Source of the DNA: Actinophytocola xanthii
Lineage (GTDB): Bacteria; Actinomycetota; Actinomycetes; Mycobacteriales; Pseudonocardiaceae
Assembly: GCF_001921205.1 (NCBI RefSeq)
Contig: NZ_MSIE01000015.1
Span: 112,680-176,679 of the forward strand
Direction: 5' to 3'
Length of the DNA: 64,000 nucleotides
The notes beneath the pieces are model-generated. The model saw only the letters and a program-made list of their open reading frames with translations. It was not told the DNA's origin and made no database searches. Shown in pieces: positions 16,430 to 27,009 of the stretch; within the stretch, counting starts at the first letter, position 1; each line of letters begins with the position of its first letter. The position numbers and the translations under genes were made by a program.

Positions 16430-19400
16430 ATGACAGGACAAGGGACCAGCAGACGGAGCCGGGTGATCGCGGCCGGCGCCGCGGTCGCCGCGATGGTGGT
16501 GGGCCTCGCCCAACCGGCGGGGGCGGCATCGCCCCCGCCACGACCGGCGGCCGGCGCGGACGTCGACGGTGACGCCATCCCGGACGCCGTCGAGATCGGG
16601 GGCATCCGCCGGGCGGACGGCAGCATGGCGATGGACCTCGCCGCGTTGGGCGCGAGCCCTTGCCGCAAGTCGGTCGTCGTCGAGATCGACTACATGGCCG
16701 AGGGCGATCACAGCCACGCCCCGGACCTGTTCGGCGGGCCCCCGGGCCAGCCCGACGCGCACCTCGGGGTCGACGACACCCGGTTCGAGGACGACGGCCA
16801 CAACCAGATCGCCGTCGGTGACCTGGACGGGAACGGCCGCGCCGACATCGCCGTCGCGGACCACTCCGAGGGCGGCCGGGTGCACGTCTACGACGCCGTC
16901 ACCCACCAGGTCTCCACCACGTTGGGAGTGCACGACACCCGGTTCGAGAACCACGGCCACAACCAGATCGCCATCGGCGACGTCGACGGCCAGGGCGGCG
17001 CGGAGATCGTCCTCGCGGACCACTCCGAGGGCGGTCGGGTGCACGTCTACGACGCGGTGACCCACCAGGCGGTGCCGGGCCTCGGCGTGGCCGACACGCG
17101 GTTCAACGACCACGGGCACAACCAGCTGGCGGTCGGGGACGTGGACGGCGTCGGCAAGGACGAGATCGTCGTCGTCGACCACTCCGAGGGCGGTCGGGTG
17201 CACGTCTACGACGCGGTGACCCACCAGGCGGTGCCGGGCCTCGGCGTGGCCGACACGCGGTTCAACGACGACGAGCACAACCAGCTGGTCGTCGGGGACG
17301 TGGACGGCGTCGGCAAGGACGAGATCGTCGTCGCGGACGCGTCCGAGGGCGGTCGCATCCACGTCTACGACGCGGTGACCCACCAGGCGTCCCCGACGCT
17401 GGGGGTCGACGACTCGACGTTCGAGGACGACGGGCACAACCAGGTCGCCGTCGGGGACGTGGACGGCAACGGGCGGGAGGAAATCCTGGTCGCCAACGAC
17501 TCCGGCGGCCGGGTGGACGCCCTCGACGCCACGACCCGGCGGTCCGTCCCCGGGGTGGGGGTGTCCGACACCCGGTTCAACGACGACGACCACAACCAGC
17601 TGGCGGTGGGCGACCTCGACGACGGGATCGACGGCCGGGCCGAGGTCATGATCGCCGACGCGTCCGAGGGCGGACAGGTGCAGGTGTTCGACGCCGGTCC
17701 TCCGCTGGGTGCCGTGGACCGGGCGATGGCCATGTTCGACGAGGCACCCGTGCCCGCCGTAAACGGCTGTCCGTACCCCGGTGCGGACACCCGTCCCGGG
17801 ATCGACCTGGTCGTGGAGGTCAGCAACACCCTGCCGGAGCAGGAGGTGCTGTCCATGCCGGAGGACTTCGACGCGATCAAGGCCGACCCGGCGAACTTCG
17901 ACCCGGCCCGGGACCCGTACGTGCACTACAACATCTGGGGCCACCAGTACGACACCGGTTTGGGCCCGACCGGCAGCTCGGGTCTCGCCTGGTTCTCCGA
18001 CGACCAGGACTTCCTGGTGAGCCTTGGCGGCTTCGCGGGCGGCAACGGCACCACCCGGCACCAGGCGGGCACGTTCGTGCACGAGCTCGGCCACACCCTC
18101 GGCCTCGCCCACGGCGGAGGTGACGGGGTCAACCACAAGCCGAACTACCTCAGCGCGATGAACTACAACTTCCAGCTGTCCGGGCTGAAGGACCTCACCA
18201 CGGGCGAGTCGTTGGTGGCCTACTCCGACGAGACCCTGCCCACCCTGGACGCCGGTGCCCTGGACGAGCCGGCCGGGGTGGGGTCGAGCCACGCCGTCCG
18301 CACGACCTACTCCGACAACACCGGCAAGGAGCGGACCGCCCGGGCCGACCGGGCCATCGACTGGAGCAGGAGCAACGCCGACGGTGTCGGCGGGAACAAC
18401 GACGACCTGGACGTCTCGGTGCGCATCCACCGGGGCACGTGTGTGGGCCCGGGCCAGAACGGCGTGCGCGACACCGAGGCGGCGGCGGACGACGAGGTCA
18501 TTGGCGAGGAGATCCGCATCGGACCGAACTTCGTCTGCGACACCGACGCGCAGGGCGACGACTCCCAGGAGCTGTCGGTGAACGCCGAACGGCGGATGCT
18601 CGACGGGTTCGACGACTGGGACAACCTGGAGTTCGCGAACGACCCCGTGCCGGAGATGCCGGCGGAGATCACCGTCGGCGAGGCCGACGAGCTGGAGCAG
18701 GTCCACGACCAGGACGACGCCCCGGACACCACGGTCGCGCTGAACACGCCCCGTCCCGGTTTCACCGAGCCGGTGCTCGGGGTGGCGGTGGACGAGCGGC
18801 GCCTCTACGCGACGCACTACTACGCGGCGGTCGCCGAGCCGCACCTCTCCGACCGGCGCGGCTCGCTGGTGGTGCTGGACCGGGCGACCATGCAGGTGAC
18901 CAAGCGGGTGCCGGTGGGCTACCACCCGCGGGCCGTGGCGGTCAACCAGGAGACCGGTCGGATCTACGTGCTCAACGGTGCGCCGCCCGGCAGCCCGAAC
19001 ACGGTCGACCTGACCGTGGTCGACCGGCGCACCCTGTCGGTAGTGACCACCGTGTCGCTGCCGACAGGCCAGGCCGCGACCGACGTGGTGGTGAACGAGC
19101 GCACGAACCGGGTGTACGTGTCGAACACCGCGCACGGCCGGCTGCACGTCATCGACGGCGCGACGAACACCGAGCTGCCGTCGATCGTGATCCCGCGCGG
19201 TCCGACCGGGATGGCCGTGGACGAGAACACGAACACCGTGTACGTGGCGATGAACCACCGCTCGTCGCTGCCCACCGTGACCGGCCTGGTGGCGGTCACC
19301 GACGACGGCAGGACCCAGGTCGTCCACCCGCTGGTCGACCTCGGCGATCCGCTGGTGCAGCCGTCGGACGTGGCGATCGACCCGCTGAACGACCGGATCT

Positions 19401-19723
19401 ACGTCTCCGGTCTGGGCGGCAACACCGTGCGGCCGAGCCTGAGCATCCTGGAGCTGTCGACACGACGGTTCATCACCAGGACCGATGTGGTCGGGCCGGG
19501 CCGGGCGGTGGCCGTGGACCCGTTCGCCCACCAGGCGTTCGTGGCGGCGCAGGGGCGGGTGGACGTGATCGGCGAGCAGTCGATGACCAGTGAGCGCACC
19601 ATCCCGACGGAGCAGGCATTCGCCATCGCGATCGACGAGAAGGGCGACCGGCGCATGTACACCGGAGACCTGCGCTCCGGTTCGCTCACCCGGCTCGCGT
19701 ACAGCAGCGGGACGAGGAAGTGA
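16430..19723 (+). CDS. Secreted FG-GAP-repeat metzincin-like protease with YVTN propeller
   Basis: A 1,097-residue protein from ATG 16430 (GGAG upstream). A Sec signal peptide (SRRSRVIAAGAAVAAMVVGL, ending PAGA) is followed by six 52-53-residue repeats (about 111-425) with DVDGxGxxEI-type calcium-binding loops, as in FG-GAP/VCBS propellers. The zinc motif HELGHTLGLAHGG starts at residue 551 and fits HExxHxxGxxH of metzincins; YLSAMNYNF supplies a Met-turn. Residues about 770-1090 are YVTN-type propeller blades (LVVLDRATMQVTKRVPVGYH). It is probably an extracellular calcium-stabilised peptidase. The ATG at 16406 lacks a ribosome site. Confidence 0.9.
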   Translation: MTGQGTSRRSRVIAAGAAVAAMVVGLAQPAGAASPPPRPAAGADVDGDAIPDAVEIGGIRRADGSMAMDLAALGASPCRKSVVVEIDYMAEGDHSHAPDLFGGPPGQPDAHLGVDDTRFEDDGHNQIAVGDLDGNGRADIAVADHSEGGRVHVYDAVTHQVSTTLGVHDTRFENHGHNQIAIGDVDGQGGAEIVLADHSEGGRVHVYDAVTHQAVPGLGVADTRFNDHGHNQLAVGDVDGVGKDEIVVVDHSEGGRVHVYDAVTHQAVPGLGVADTRFNDDEHNQLVVGDVDGVGKDEIVVADASEGGRIHVYDAVTHQASPTLGVDDSTFEDDGHNQVAVGDVDGNGREEILVANDSGGRVDALDATTRRSVPGVGVSDTRFNDDDHNQLAVGDLDDGIDGRAEVMIADASEGGQVQVFDAGPPLGAVDRAMAMFDEAPVPAVNGCPYPGADTRPGIDLVVEVSNTLPEQEVLSMPEDFDAIKADPANFDPARDPYVHYNIWGHQYDTGLGPTGSSGLAWFSDDQDFLVSLGGFAGGNGTTRHQAGTFVHELGHTLGLAHGGGDGVNHKPNYLSAMNYNFQLSGLKDLTTGESLVAYSDETLPTLDAGALDEPAGVGSSHAVRTTYSDNTGKERTARADRAIDWSRSNADGVGGNNDDLDVSVRIHRGTCVGPGQNGVRDTEAAADDEVIGEEIRIGPNFVCDTDAQGDDSQELSVNAERRMLDGFDDWDNLEFANDPVPEMPAEITVGEADELEQVHDQDDAPDTTVALNTPRPGFTEPVLGVAVDERRLYATHYYAAVAEPHLSDRRGSLVVLDRATMQVTKRVPVGYHPRAVAVNQETGRIYVLNGAPPGSPNTVDLTVVDRRTLSVVTTVSLPTGQAATDVVVNERTNRVYVSNTAHGRLHVIDGATNTELPSIVIPRGPTGMAVDENTNTVYVAMNHRSSLPTVTGLVAVTDDGRTQVVHPLVDLGDPLVQPSDVAIDPLNDRIYVSGLGGNTVRPSLSILELSTRRFITRTDVVGPGRAVAVDPFAHQAFVAAQGRVDVIGEQSMTSERTIPTEQAFAIAIDEKGDRRMYTGDLRSGSLTRLAYSSGTRK
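16763..17700 (+). repeat. Six tandem 159-base repeats within the protease gene
   Basis: Units begin at 16763, 16922, 17081, 17240, 17399 and 17555. The first four intervals are exactly 159 bases and the fifth is 156. Units 3 and 4 are almost identical at DNA level. Each encodes LGV.DTRF.DD.HNQ.AVGD followed by VDG.G..EI and GGRVHVYDAVTHQ. This indicates recent in-frame expansion. Confidence 0.92.
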
Positions 19724-19745
19724 CGTCGGCGGGAGGCGGTTGAGG

Positions 19746-19792
19746 AACACCGAACGGTTCGGCGTGCAGTGGACGCCGAGCCGTTCGGTGTT
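19746..19792. terminator. Strong hairpin terminator after the protease gene
   Basis: Arms 19746-19764 and 19774-19792 pair over 19 bases with a single G-T mismatch, separated by a 9-base loop. It lies 23 bases after the protease stop. There is no T tract, which is common for actinomycete terminators. Confidence 0.8.
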
Positions 19793-19822
19793 GGTCATCG
19801 TGAGGAGCGATGCCAGGCAGTG

Positions 19823-20215
19823 ACCGACCCGAAGCGGGACGGGGGAGAGGCCGCGCGTAAGCGACTCTCCGACGCCGAGGCGCGGTTGAGGAAGTTCCAG
19901 GCGGCGATCGCCGCTGAGGTCGACCCGACGGCGCTGGTCGAGGTGATGAACGCGGCTCAGGCCAACCGGGCCGCGGCCCAGGCGGAGATCGACAACGCCA
20001 GCGCCAGACCTCATGGACGAGGCCGAGGTGTACGCGGGAATCGACGTGCTCGGCGACATCGCAACCAAGCTCAACGGTGCGGTAGGAGAGGGGCTAGCAG
20101 AGCTGTACGCAGGGGCTGACCTACAGGTCCTGCATGAGCCGGAGGCACTCACCGCGGAGAATGCCATGCGTGTGTGTCCAAGGACGGACTTGCGCACTAT
20201 CCCTACTGAGTCGGA
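19823..20215 (+). pseudogene. Serine recombinase C-terminal relic (copy A)
   Basis: From GTG 19823 the frame reads RLSDAEARLRKFQAAIAAEV and ALVEVMNAAQANRAAAQAEI, the C-terminal coiled coil of large serine recombinases. A frame change near 20,010 leads to DEAEVYAGIDVLGDIATKL and LAELYAGADLQVLHEPEAL. The catalytic half is absent. It is closely similar at DNA level to copy B (41,610-42,003). Confidence 0.75.
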
Positions 20216-20389
20216 CCAACTGGCTGGTCTTGGATCTTGGATGAGGTGCCGGAGGCCCTGGCCGCGGAGGTAGCCGGCTCCTGAGTGAGCTCGTCCGTCA
20301 GTTTGTCGCGGACGGCGAGCATGCCTCGAAACGGTGTGACGACACGGATACCGTAGCGGCTCGCGGCTTTCGACACGATCCTTGACGCC

Positions 20390-20680
20390 TTCACAGCACA
20401 GCTGAGCCCGGACCCGGCGGTCGACTGCTCGTTCGTGACCGCGTGGGCGGACCTGGCGCTGTCGCATCGCCCCGCCGGCGCCCTACCTGGCGGGACTGGG
20501 CGGGTCGACCGCGTTCCTGGGCGGGGCGATCCTCTCGCCCACTGATCCGGTGACCCCAGCAACCCGACTCCACCCAACCCAGGGCACAGCAAGATGCCAA
20601 TCAAACCCTGGGCAGTCCCACACGCTGATCGTGATCGGTGTGGTGGTCGTCGTCGCGCTGGTGGGCCAACGGTCACGGTA
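20390..20680 (+). pseudogene. Possible cation/proton antiporter relic
   Basis: Around 20,485-20,555 one frame reads YLAGLGGSTAFLGGAILSPT then DPVT, resembling the GAILAPTDPV motif of CPA1 (NhaP) antiporters; a hydrophobic tail HTLIVIGVVVVVALVGQRSR follows out of frame. Very little is left and it may be chance. The rest of 20,216-20,700 shows no supported gene. Confidence 0.3.
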
Positions 20681-20700
20681 GTCGCTGGCGACCGGGGTGG

Positions 20701-21518
<818 letters not shown>

Positions 21519-21570
21519 CGCTGGCTCCTTCCGTTGACGTGTGATGGCTGCCCGGAGCGGCCTTGATGAC

Positions 21571-22137
21571 TCAGCTCCGCCCCCCGGCGAACAGGGCGAC
21601 CCTGGAGGTGCCGGGTGTGGCCGGGTCGAACGTCGGTGGTGTCGGGCGGCCGTGGGCTGCGGCGAGTGCGACGAGATCCTGTTCGGTCACCTGTCAGCCG
21701 TGACGCAGCAGCCACGACCGGGAGTCCTCGGCGAGTTCGTTGCGCCACAGCGACTCCAGTGTGTGCAGCGGCCCGTCTTCGCTTGCGGCGAGTGCGTCGG
21801 CCGTCGGCCGCGACTCCAGCATCGGCCGGCTGACGTGCTCCAGCCGATCCTGCTCGCGGGGGCGGACAACTCGCCGATGGTCGCGAAGAGCTGCTCGGCC
21901 TCGTGCGCACTCAGGTAGACCAGGAGGCCTTCGACCAGCCAGGCGGTCGGCAGGTCCGGCCGAAACCCGCGCGCCACGAGCTCGGCGGGCCACCCCTCCC
22001 GGAGATCCGTGCCCATCGGAACATGTTGTACCGTAGCGGTTCGGGAGCCGAGCACGCCCTGCTTGAACCCGAGGACCTCCGGGTGGTCGAGCTCGAAGAC
22101 CCGGACCTGCGCCGCGGCCAAGCATGCCGCGCGGCAC
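21571..22137 (-). pseudogene. Leucine-carboxyl-methyltransferase-like relic
   Basis: The frame from 22137 has AQVRVFELDHPEVLGFKQGV and TAWLVEGLLVYLSAHEAEQL, diagnostic of actinobacterial SAM methyltransferases of the PPM1/TIGR00027 type. After ASRIG the frame shifts to LEHVSRPMLESRPTADALAA and RNELAEDSRSWLLRHG. A TGA then stands where the family has Trp before QVTEQDLVALAAAHGR; the reading ends at TGA 21571. The N-terminal hundred residues, including the SAM motif, are missing. It therefore carries three independent lesions. Confidence 0.75.
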
Positions 22138-22182
22138 CCATTGACTCAGGCTCTGAAGACGTTATCGTTTTCCATAGCGACC

Positions 22183-22196
22183 TGTTAGCGTTAACA
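22183..22196. promoter_or_regulatory. LacI-type operator upstream of the GH36 gene
   Basis: TGTTAGCGTTAACA has outer half-sites TGTTA and TAACA around a CG centre, the shape of LacI-family operators in actinomycetes (TGTTAGCGCTAACA type). It lies about 40-50 bases before the alpha-galactosidase start in an unusually AT-rich stretch that probably holds the promoter. No LacI-family gene is present in the window. Confidence 0.6.
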
Positions 22197-22233
22197 TTCA
22201 CTGAGAAGGCACGGTGCCGATGTCGTCACGTCC

Positions 22234-24264
22234 TTGGGCCTGGTCTGGGGCCGTTCCTCACTGTCCGTCGAGCTGGCCGCGCCTCCCGACGGGCCGGTCA
22301 GGCTGGCCGGGTTGACCGCCGAGGGCGTGAGCGCGCACATCTCCACACCGGCGACCGATACCGGACAGCCGTTGGTCGAGGTCCTGGTCGCCGGGGAGGG
22401 ACACCGGTGGTCCGGGCCGCGTTCGGTGGACACCGCCGTCGGGGCCCGGCTGCGGTGCGCCGGGCACCAGGAGTCGCGGGCGGACGGCTGGTCGGTGCTC
22501 GAGGTCGACCAGGTCGACGACCGGACCGGTCTGCACGTCCGGGTCTGCTTCCGGACACGGGAGGGGTTGCCCGCCGTCCAGATGTGGACCCAGGTGCAGG
22601 CCGGCGTTCCTGACCCCGTTGTCCCGCGCGCGGTCAGCTCGCTGGCCGCCACCTTCTCCGCAGCGGACACTGTGGACGGTGTCGAGGTTCACCTCGACGA
22701 GAACGACTGGCTCGCCGAGAGCCGGTGGCAGCGGATCCCGGTGCGGCGACGGCGGTCGCCCGACGTCGATCTCGGGCTCCACGCCCAGCGCCCGCGTGGC
22801 GCGCTCACCGTGGTCAGCCACGGATCGTGGTCCAGCGACGAGTACCTGCCCATCGGTGTCCTCCACGACACCGCGAACAACCACGCGTGGGCCTGGCAGA
22901 TCGAGCACAACGACGCCTGGCGCCGGGAGGTCGACGAGCGCACCGACGGCGTCTACGTGACCGCGCTCGGCCCGAATGACGCCGACCACCAGTGGCAGCA
23001 CCCGCTCGGCCCCGAGCAGGAGTTCGTCAGTGCGCCCGTCGGGCTCGCGGCCGGTGCCGGTTTCGACGCGGCCGCCGCGGGGCTCACTGAGTACCGGCAA
23101 GCCATCCGGCGGGAACACCCCGACAATGACGCATTGCCCGTCGTCTTCAACGACTACATGAACACCCTCGACGGGGACCCCATCACCGAGCGCCTGTTGC
23201 CGCTGATCGACGCGGCGGCGGCAACAGGCGCCGAGTACTTCTGCATCGACGCCGGCTGGTACGACGAGGACGGCACCTGGTGGGACAGCGTCGGGGAACG
23301 GACACCGTCCACTACCCACTTCCCCAGCGGCCTCGGCGAGGTGATCGCGCACATCCGGGACGCCGGCACGGCACCGGGGCCGTGGCTCGAACCCGAGGTG
23401 GTGGGCGTGCGGAGCCCGGTCGCGCAGAGCCTGCCGCCGGAGGCGTTCTTCCAGCGGGACGGGCACCGGCAGGTCGAGCACGGCCGCTACCACCTCGACC
23501 TGACCCACCCGGACGCCCGCGCGTACCTCGACGCGACCATCGACCGCCTCGTCACCGAGTTCGGCATCCGGTACTTCAAGCTGGACTACAACATCAACCC
23601 CCCGGGCCCGGCACGCAGGCGAAGACCGACTCGGCCGGCGCCGGGCTGCTCGCGCACACCCGGGCGCACCGGCGCTGGCTGGAGTCCGTCCTTGACCGCC
23701 ATCCCGGGCGGGTGCTGGAGAACTGGGCGTCTGGGGCAGTGCGTGCCGGCTACGCGCTGCTGTCCCGCATGCAGCTGCAGTCCACAAGCGACCAGCGCAA
23801 CCCCCTGCGGCACCCGCCGATCGCGGCCGCCGCGCCGATGGCGGTGCTGCCGCACCATGTGCACGGGCATGCTCGGCAGGCTCTACCTGTCCGGGCACCT
23901 CAACCGGATCAGCGAGGCGCAGCTCGTGCTGGTGCGGGAGGGCGTGCGCGCAAAGGCGATCCGCGCCGACCTCGCGGGCGCCGTGCCGTTCTGGCCGCTG
24001 GGGCTGCCGGACTGGGACGCGCCGTGGCTCGCGCTCGGACTGCGTTCCGGCACGGACACCTATCTCGCCGTGTGGCGGCGGCCCGGCGCGGACGACACGG
24101 TCTCACTGCCTGTCCCTCACCTGCGTGGCGCTCGGAGTCGGCTCGGCCTGCTGTACCCGAGCACCCTGCCGGCATGGTCGCACTCGTGGAGGCCCGACGC
24201 CGGCGTCCTCGACCTGACCGCCACCGAGGCGCCCTCCACACGGATTCTCCGGCTGACGACCTGA
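22234..24264 (+). pseudogene. GH36 alpha-galactosidase, frameshifted with internal deletion
   Basis: A GH36 enzyme that would be about 700 residues. The N-terminal beta-sandwich and most of the barrel are clean, with the nucleophile motif YFKLDYNIN. Just after it, near 23,605, the frame shifts and TQAKTDSAGAGLLAHTRAHR, VLENWASGAVRAGYALLSRM and QSTSDQRNPLR (acid/base region) continue out of frame. Near 23,860 about 25 residues are deleted and the first frame returns at CTGMLGRLYLSGHLNRI. No intact catalytic protein can be made. No ATG or GTG is in frame; TTG 22234 is assumed. Confidence 0.85.
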
Positions 24265-24318
24265 ATCCCCTCGCCGACCAGAGGATGTGACTCAATGAAC
24301 TTCTCGAGAGGAGAGCAC

Positions 24319-27009
24319 ATGCGAAAACTGGTCACCGCGGTCGCGGCGCTGACCATGGTCGCCGCGACGACCAGCGCCCTGCCCGCACAAGCGCAAGCCG
24401 TCCAACAGGTGCGCGTCGACCTCGGTCAGCGCACCGGGGAGTTCCTCGGCGACAGCGGCGGTGTCCTCTATGGACTGTCTGACGAGGGTGTGCCGAGCGA
24501 CAACACGCTCGAACCACTGCGGATGCACAGCATCAACCAGAAGCCGCCGGCCGGCGCCCAGCACCCGAACGGTGACGCGCTCGTCGTGGCGGAGCCGTTC
24601 TTCCGCACCGGTGGCGAGTACATCCAGATGAACGTGCAGGACATGTACGCGGAGTGGCCCTACGAGAACCCGGGTGGCGTCGTCCCGTGCAACCAGGTCT
24701 GCTTCGACGACTACATGACGAAGCTGGCGTGGGTGGTCGACCAGGCCTCCCGCAGCCCGCACGCCGACCGGTTCGTCTACGTGCCGTTCAACGAGCCCGA
24801 CTACATCTGGTACGAGCTGGGCACCGGTGACGAGGCGGCATACCGGACCCGGATGGCGGCCTATCTGAACCACTGGAAACAGGCGGTCACCTACATCCGC
24901 ACACATCACCCCGGCGCTCGCGTGATGGGGATGAACGACGCCACCTTCCGTCATCGCAACTACACCGACTTCCTCACCTTCGCCCGCGACAACGACGTCC
25001 TGCCGGACATCACCTCGTGGCACCAGTTGCCGTCCGACAGCCTCGACCCCGCGAGCGGCAACTACTTCCGCACCACCTACCGGACCTACCGGGAACTGGA
25101 GCGCGAGCTGGGTATCTCGCCCAGACCCATCAACATCAACGAGTACGGCGGCAACCGGGACCTCACCGTGCCCGGCCAGCTGGTCAAATGGACCGCCATG
25201 TTCGAAGAAGCCAAGGTCGCCGCAGGCGGCAAGGCGTACTGGACCGCCGCGGGCGGCCTTGCAGGCGACGTCGTCCAGACCAACAAGCCGGGTGCCGGCT
25301 GGTGGTTCTACAAGATGTACGCGGACATGAACGGCGGGCAGACGGTCCGGGTGACCCGTCCGGACACCACGACCGTGGACGCCATGGAGGCGATCGCCGT
25401 CATGGACGACCGGCGGCGGCAGGCCAGGATCGTGGCGGGCGGCACGGCGTCGGACTTCGACGTGGTGGTCGACGGTGCAGGCGCGTTCGGCAGGCGCGTG
25501 AACATCGTGGTTTCGGCGACGACGTGGAGCGGTCAGAACTCGGACGCCGGCCCGCCGGAGGTGCTGTTCCGCGGTGACGTCACGCCGTCGCCGGGCGGCC
25601 GGGTGACCGTGCCGATCCGCGGCCTGGACCGCGCAGGCGACGGCGGCGCCAACGCGGACCTGATGGCGGCGTACGAGATCGTCCTCACGCCGGGCGGCAA
25701 GGGGACCGGCGCACCGGTTTCGCGGCCGTGGCGTGCCGTGTACGAGGCGGAGAACGCTCGCATCACGGCGGGCACGGTGCGCACGCAGGGCACCCTGGAG
25801 AACTGGAACGGGGCGCCCGCGTCCGGCACCAAGGATGTCGGCTCGCTCAACCAGGCGGACAGCGCGGTGACCTTCGATGTGACCGTGCCTGTCGCCGGCC
25901 GCTACCGGCTGGGCGTGATGTACGGGAACCAGACCGGCGCGCACTCGCAGCAGGCGTTGACCGTCAACGGCGGCCAGGCGCGGCTGGTCGACTACGAGGC
26001 CACGATGAACTGGACGTGGCGTACCCGGGCGGACGTGGTTGTCGACCTCGTCCGGGGACGCAACGAGATCCGGCTCGGCAAGTCCCATCCGGCGGTCGGC
26101 ACCGCGGTCGGGGAGGCCACGCTGGACCGGCTCGACGTGGAGCGGGTCACCCCGCCCGCGCCCCGGTTGTACGAGGCGGAGCTCAGCCAGACGACGGGTC
26201 CGGTCGGGTTCGCCTACGACCAGCGTGAGCAGTCCGGCAGCGGCCACCTGACGTTGAAGCGGGGCGGCGAGGCGCTGTTCGTGGTGTACGCGGAACAGGA
26301 CGGCTACTACGACCTCGACTTCCGGCACAGCGCGTCCCGGCAGGGTGCCGTGGCCGAGGTCGGGCTCGACCGGCGCGAGGTGGGTGTGCTGCGCGGCCGG
26401 CCGGGCGGCCGGTTCTGGGACGGCGACCGGCAGCGGCTGTTCCTGTCGGCCGGCGTCAACCGGGTGACCGTGAGGGCCACCGCGCCACTCCGGTTGGACC
26501 GGGTCGTCGCGACGCAGGCCACCGGCCCGGTGCGGTCGGTGGAGGCGGAGGACGCCGTGCTCGCAGGCGCCGCGGCCGTCCGGTCCCAGGTGAACGCCTC
26601 GGGCGGTGAGTTCGTCGGCGGCGTCGGCAACGGCGCGGCGAACTCGGTGACGTTCGAGGTGCTCGCGGAACGGGGGGGCGAACACATGCTGGTCGTGCAC
26701 TACGCGAACGACGAGCGCGACACCGGGCACCCGTACAACACCGACATCATCTCCCGCCCGCTGGACGTGTCGGTCAACGGCGGCGCCTCGGTCCGGCACT
26801 GGTTCAAGAACACGTGGTCGTGGAGCAACTGGTGGGCCAGGGGCGTCCCGGTGACGCTCGAGAAGGGCCGCAACGTGATCACGCTGTTCAACGACCCAGC
26901 GAACGGCGCGACGGCGCCCGACTGCCCGGCGCCGTGCCGTCCCGTACTGGACAGCGGCTGGGCACCGGACCTCGACCGCTTCGAGATAGCCCCGATCAGG
27001 ATCAGCTGA
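24319..27009 (+). CDS. Secreted retaining glycosidase with three carbohydrate-binding modules
   Basis: An 896-residue exported enzyme. ATG 24319 has GAGAGGAGAG upstream; an ATG at 24295 would embed that site in coding sequence. The signal peptide ends near ALPAQAQA. The (beta/alpha)8 barrel (about 30-300) has an acid/base Glu in VPFNEPDYIW (residue 159) and a nucleophile Glu in ININEYGG (275), as in clan GH-A families such as GH39. Beta domains follow, then three CBM35/CBM6-like modules starting YEAENARI, YEAELSQ and VEAEDAVL. The substrate is unproven; the neighbourhood suggests galactose-containing glycan. Confidence 0.82.
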   Translation: MRKLVTAVAALTMVAATTSALPAQAQAVQQVRVDLGQRTGEFLGDSGGVLYGLSDEGVPSDNTLEPLRMHSINQKPPAGAQHPNGDALVVAEPFFRTGGEYIQMNVQDMYAEWPYENPGGVVPCNQVCFDDYMTKLAWVVDQASRSPHADRFVYVPFNEPDYIWYELGTGDEAAYRTRMAAYLNHWKQAVTYIRTHHPGARVMGMNDATFRHRNYTDFLTFARDNDVLPDITSWHQLPSDSLDPASGNYFRTTYRTYRELERELGISPRPININEYGGNRDLTVPGQLVKWTAMFEEAKVAAGGKAYWTAAGGLAGDVVQTNKPGAGWWFYKMYADMNGGQTVRVTRPDTTTVDAMEAIAVMDDRRRQARIVAGGTASDFDVVVDGAGAFGRRVNIVVSATTWSGQNSDAGPPEVLFRGDVTPSPGGRVTVPIRGLDRAGDGGANADLMAAYEIVLTPGGKGTGAPVSRPWRAVYEAENARITAGTVRTQGTLENWNGAPASGTKDVGSLNQADSAVTFDVTVPVAGRYRLGVMYGNQTGAHSQQALTVNGGQARLVDYEATMNWTWRTRADVVVDLVRGRNEIRLGKSHPAVGTAVGEATLDRLDVERVTPPAPRLYEAELSQTTGPVGFAYDQREQSGSGHLTLKRGGEALFVVYAEQDGYYDLDFRHSASRQGAVAEVGLDRREVGVLRGRPGGRFWDGDRQRLFLSAGVNRVTVRATAPLRLDRVVATQATGPVRSVEAEDAVLAGAAAVRSQVNASGGEFVGGVGNGAANSVTFEVLAERGGEHMLVVHYANDERDTGHPYNTDIISRPLDVSVNGGASVRHWFKNTWSWSNWWARGVPVTLEKGRNVITLFNDPANGATAPDCPAPCRPVLDSGWAPDLDRFEIAPIRIS

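Noticed and set aside
16763..17700. CRISPR-like regular repeats
   Set aside because: The 159-base periodicity is in-frame coding repeat without spacers. No CRISPR array or cas gene was seen anywhere in the window.
16385..20467. A 1,360-codon open frame antisense to the metalloprotease gene
   Set aside because: Its apparent repeats mirror the sense-strand repeats, and its composition (His/Val/Arg-rich) is that of an antisense shadow. It also runs across the terminator and recombinase relic.
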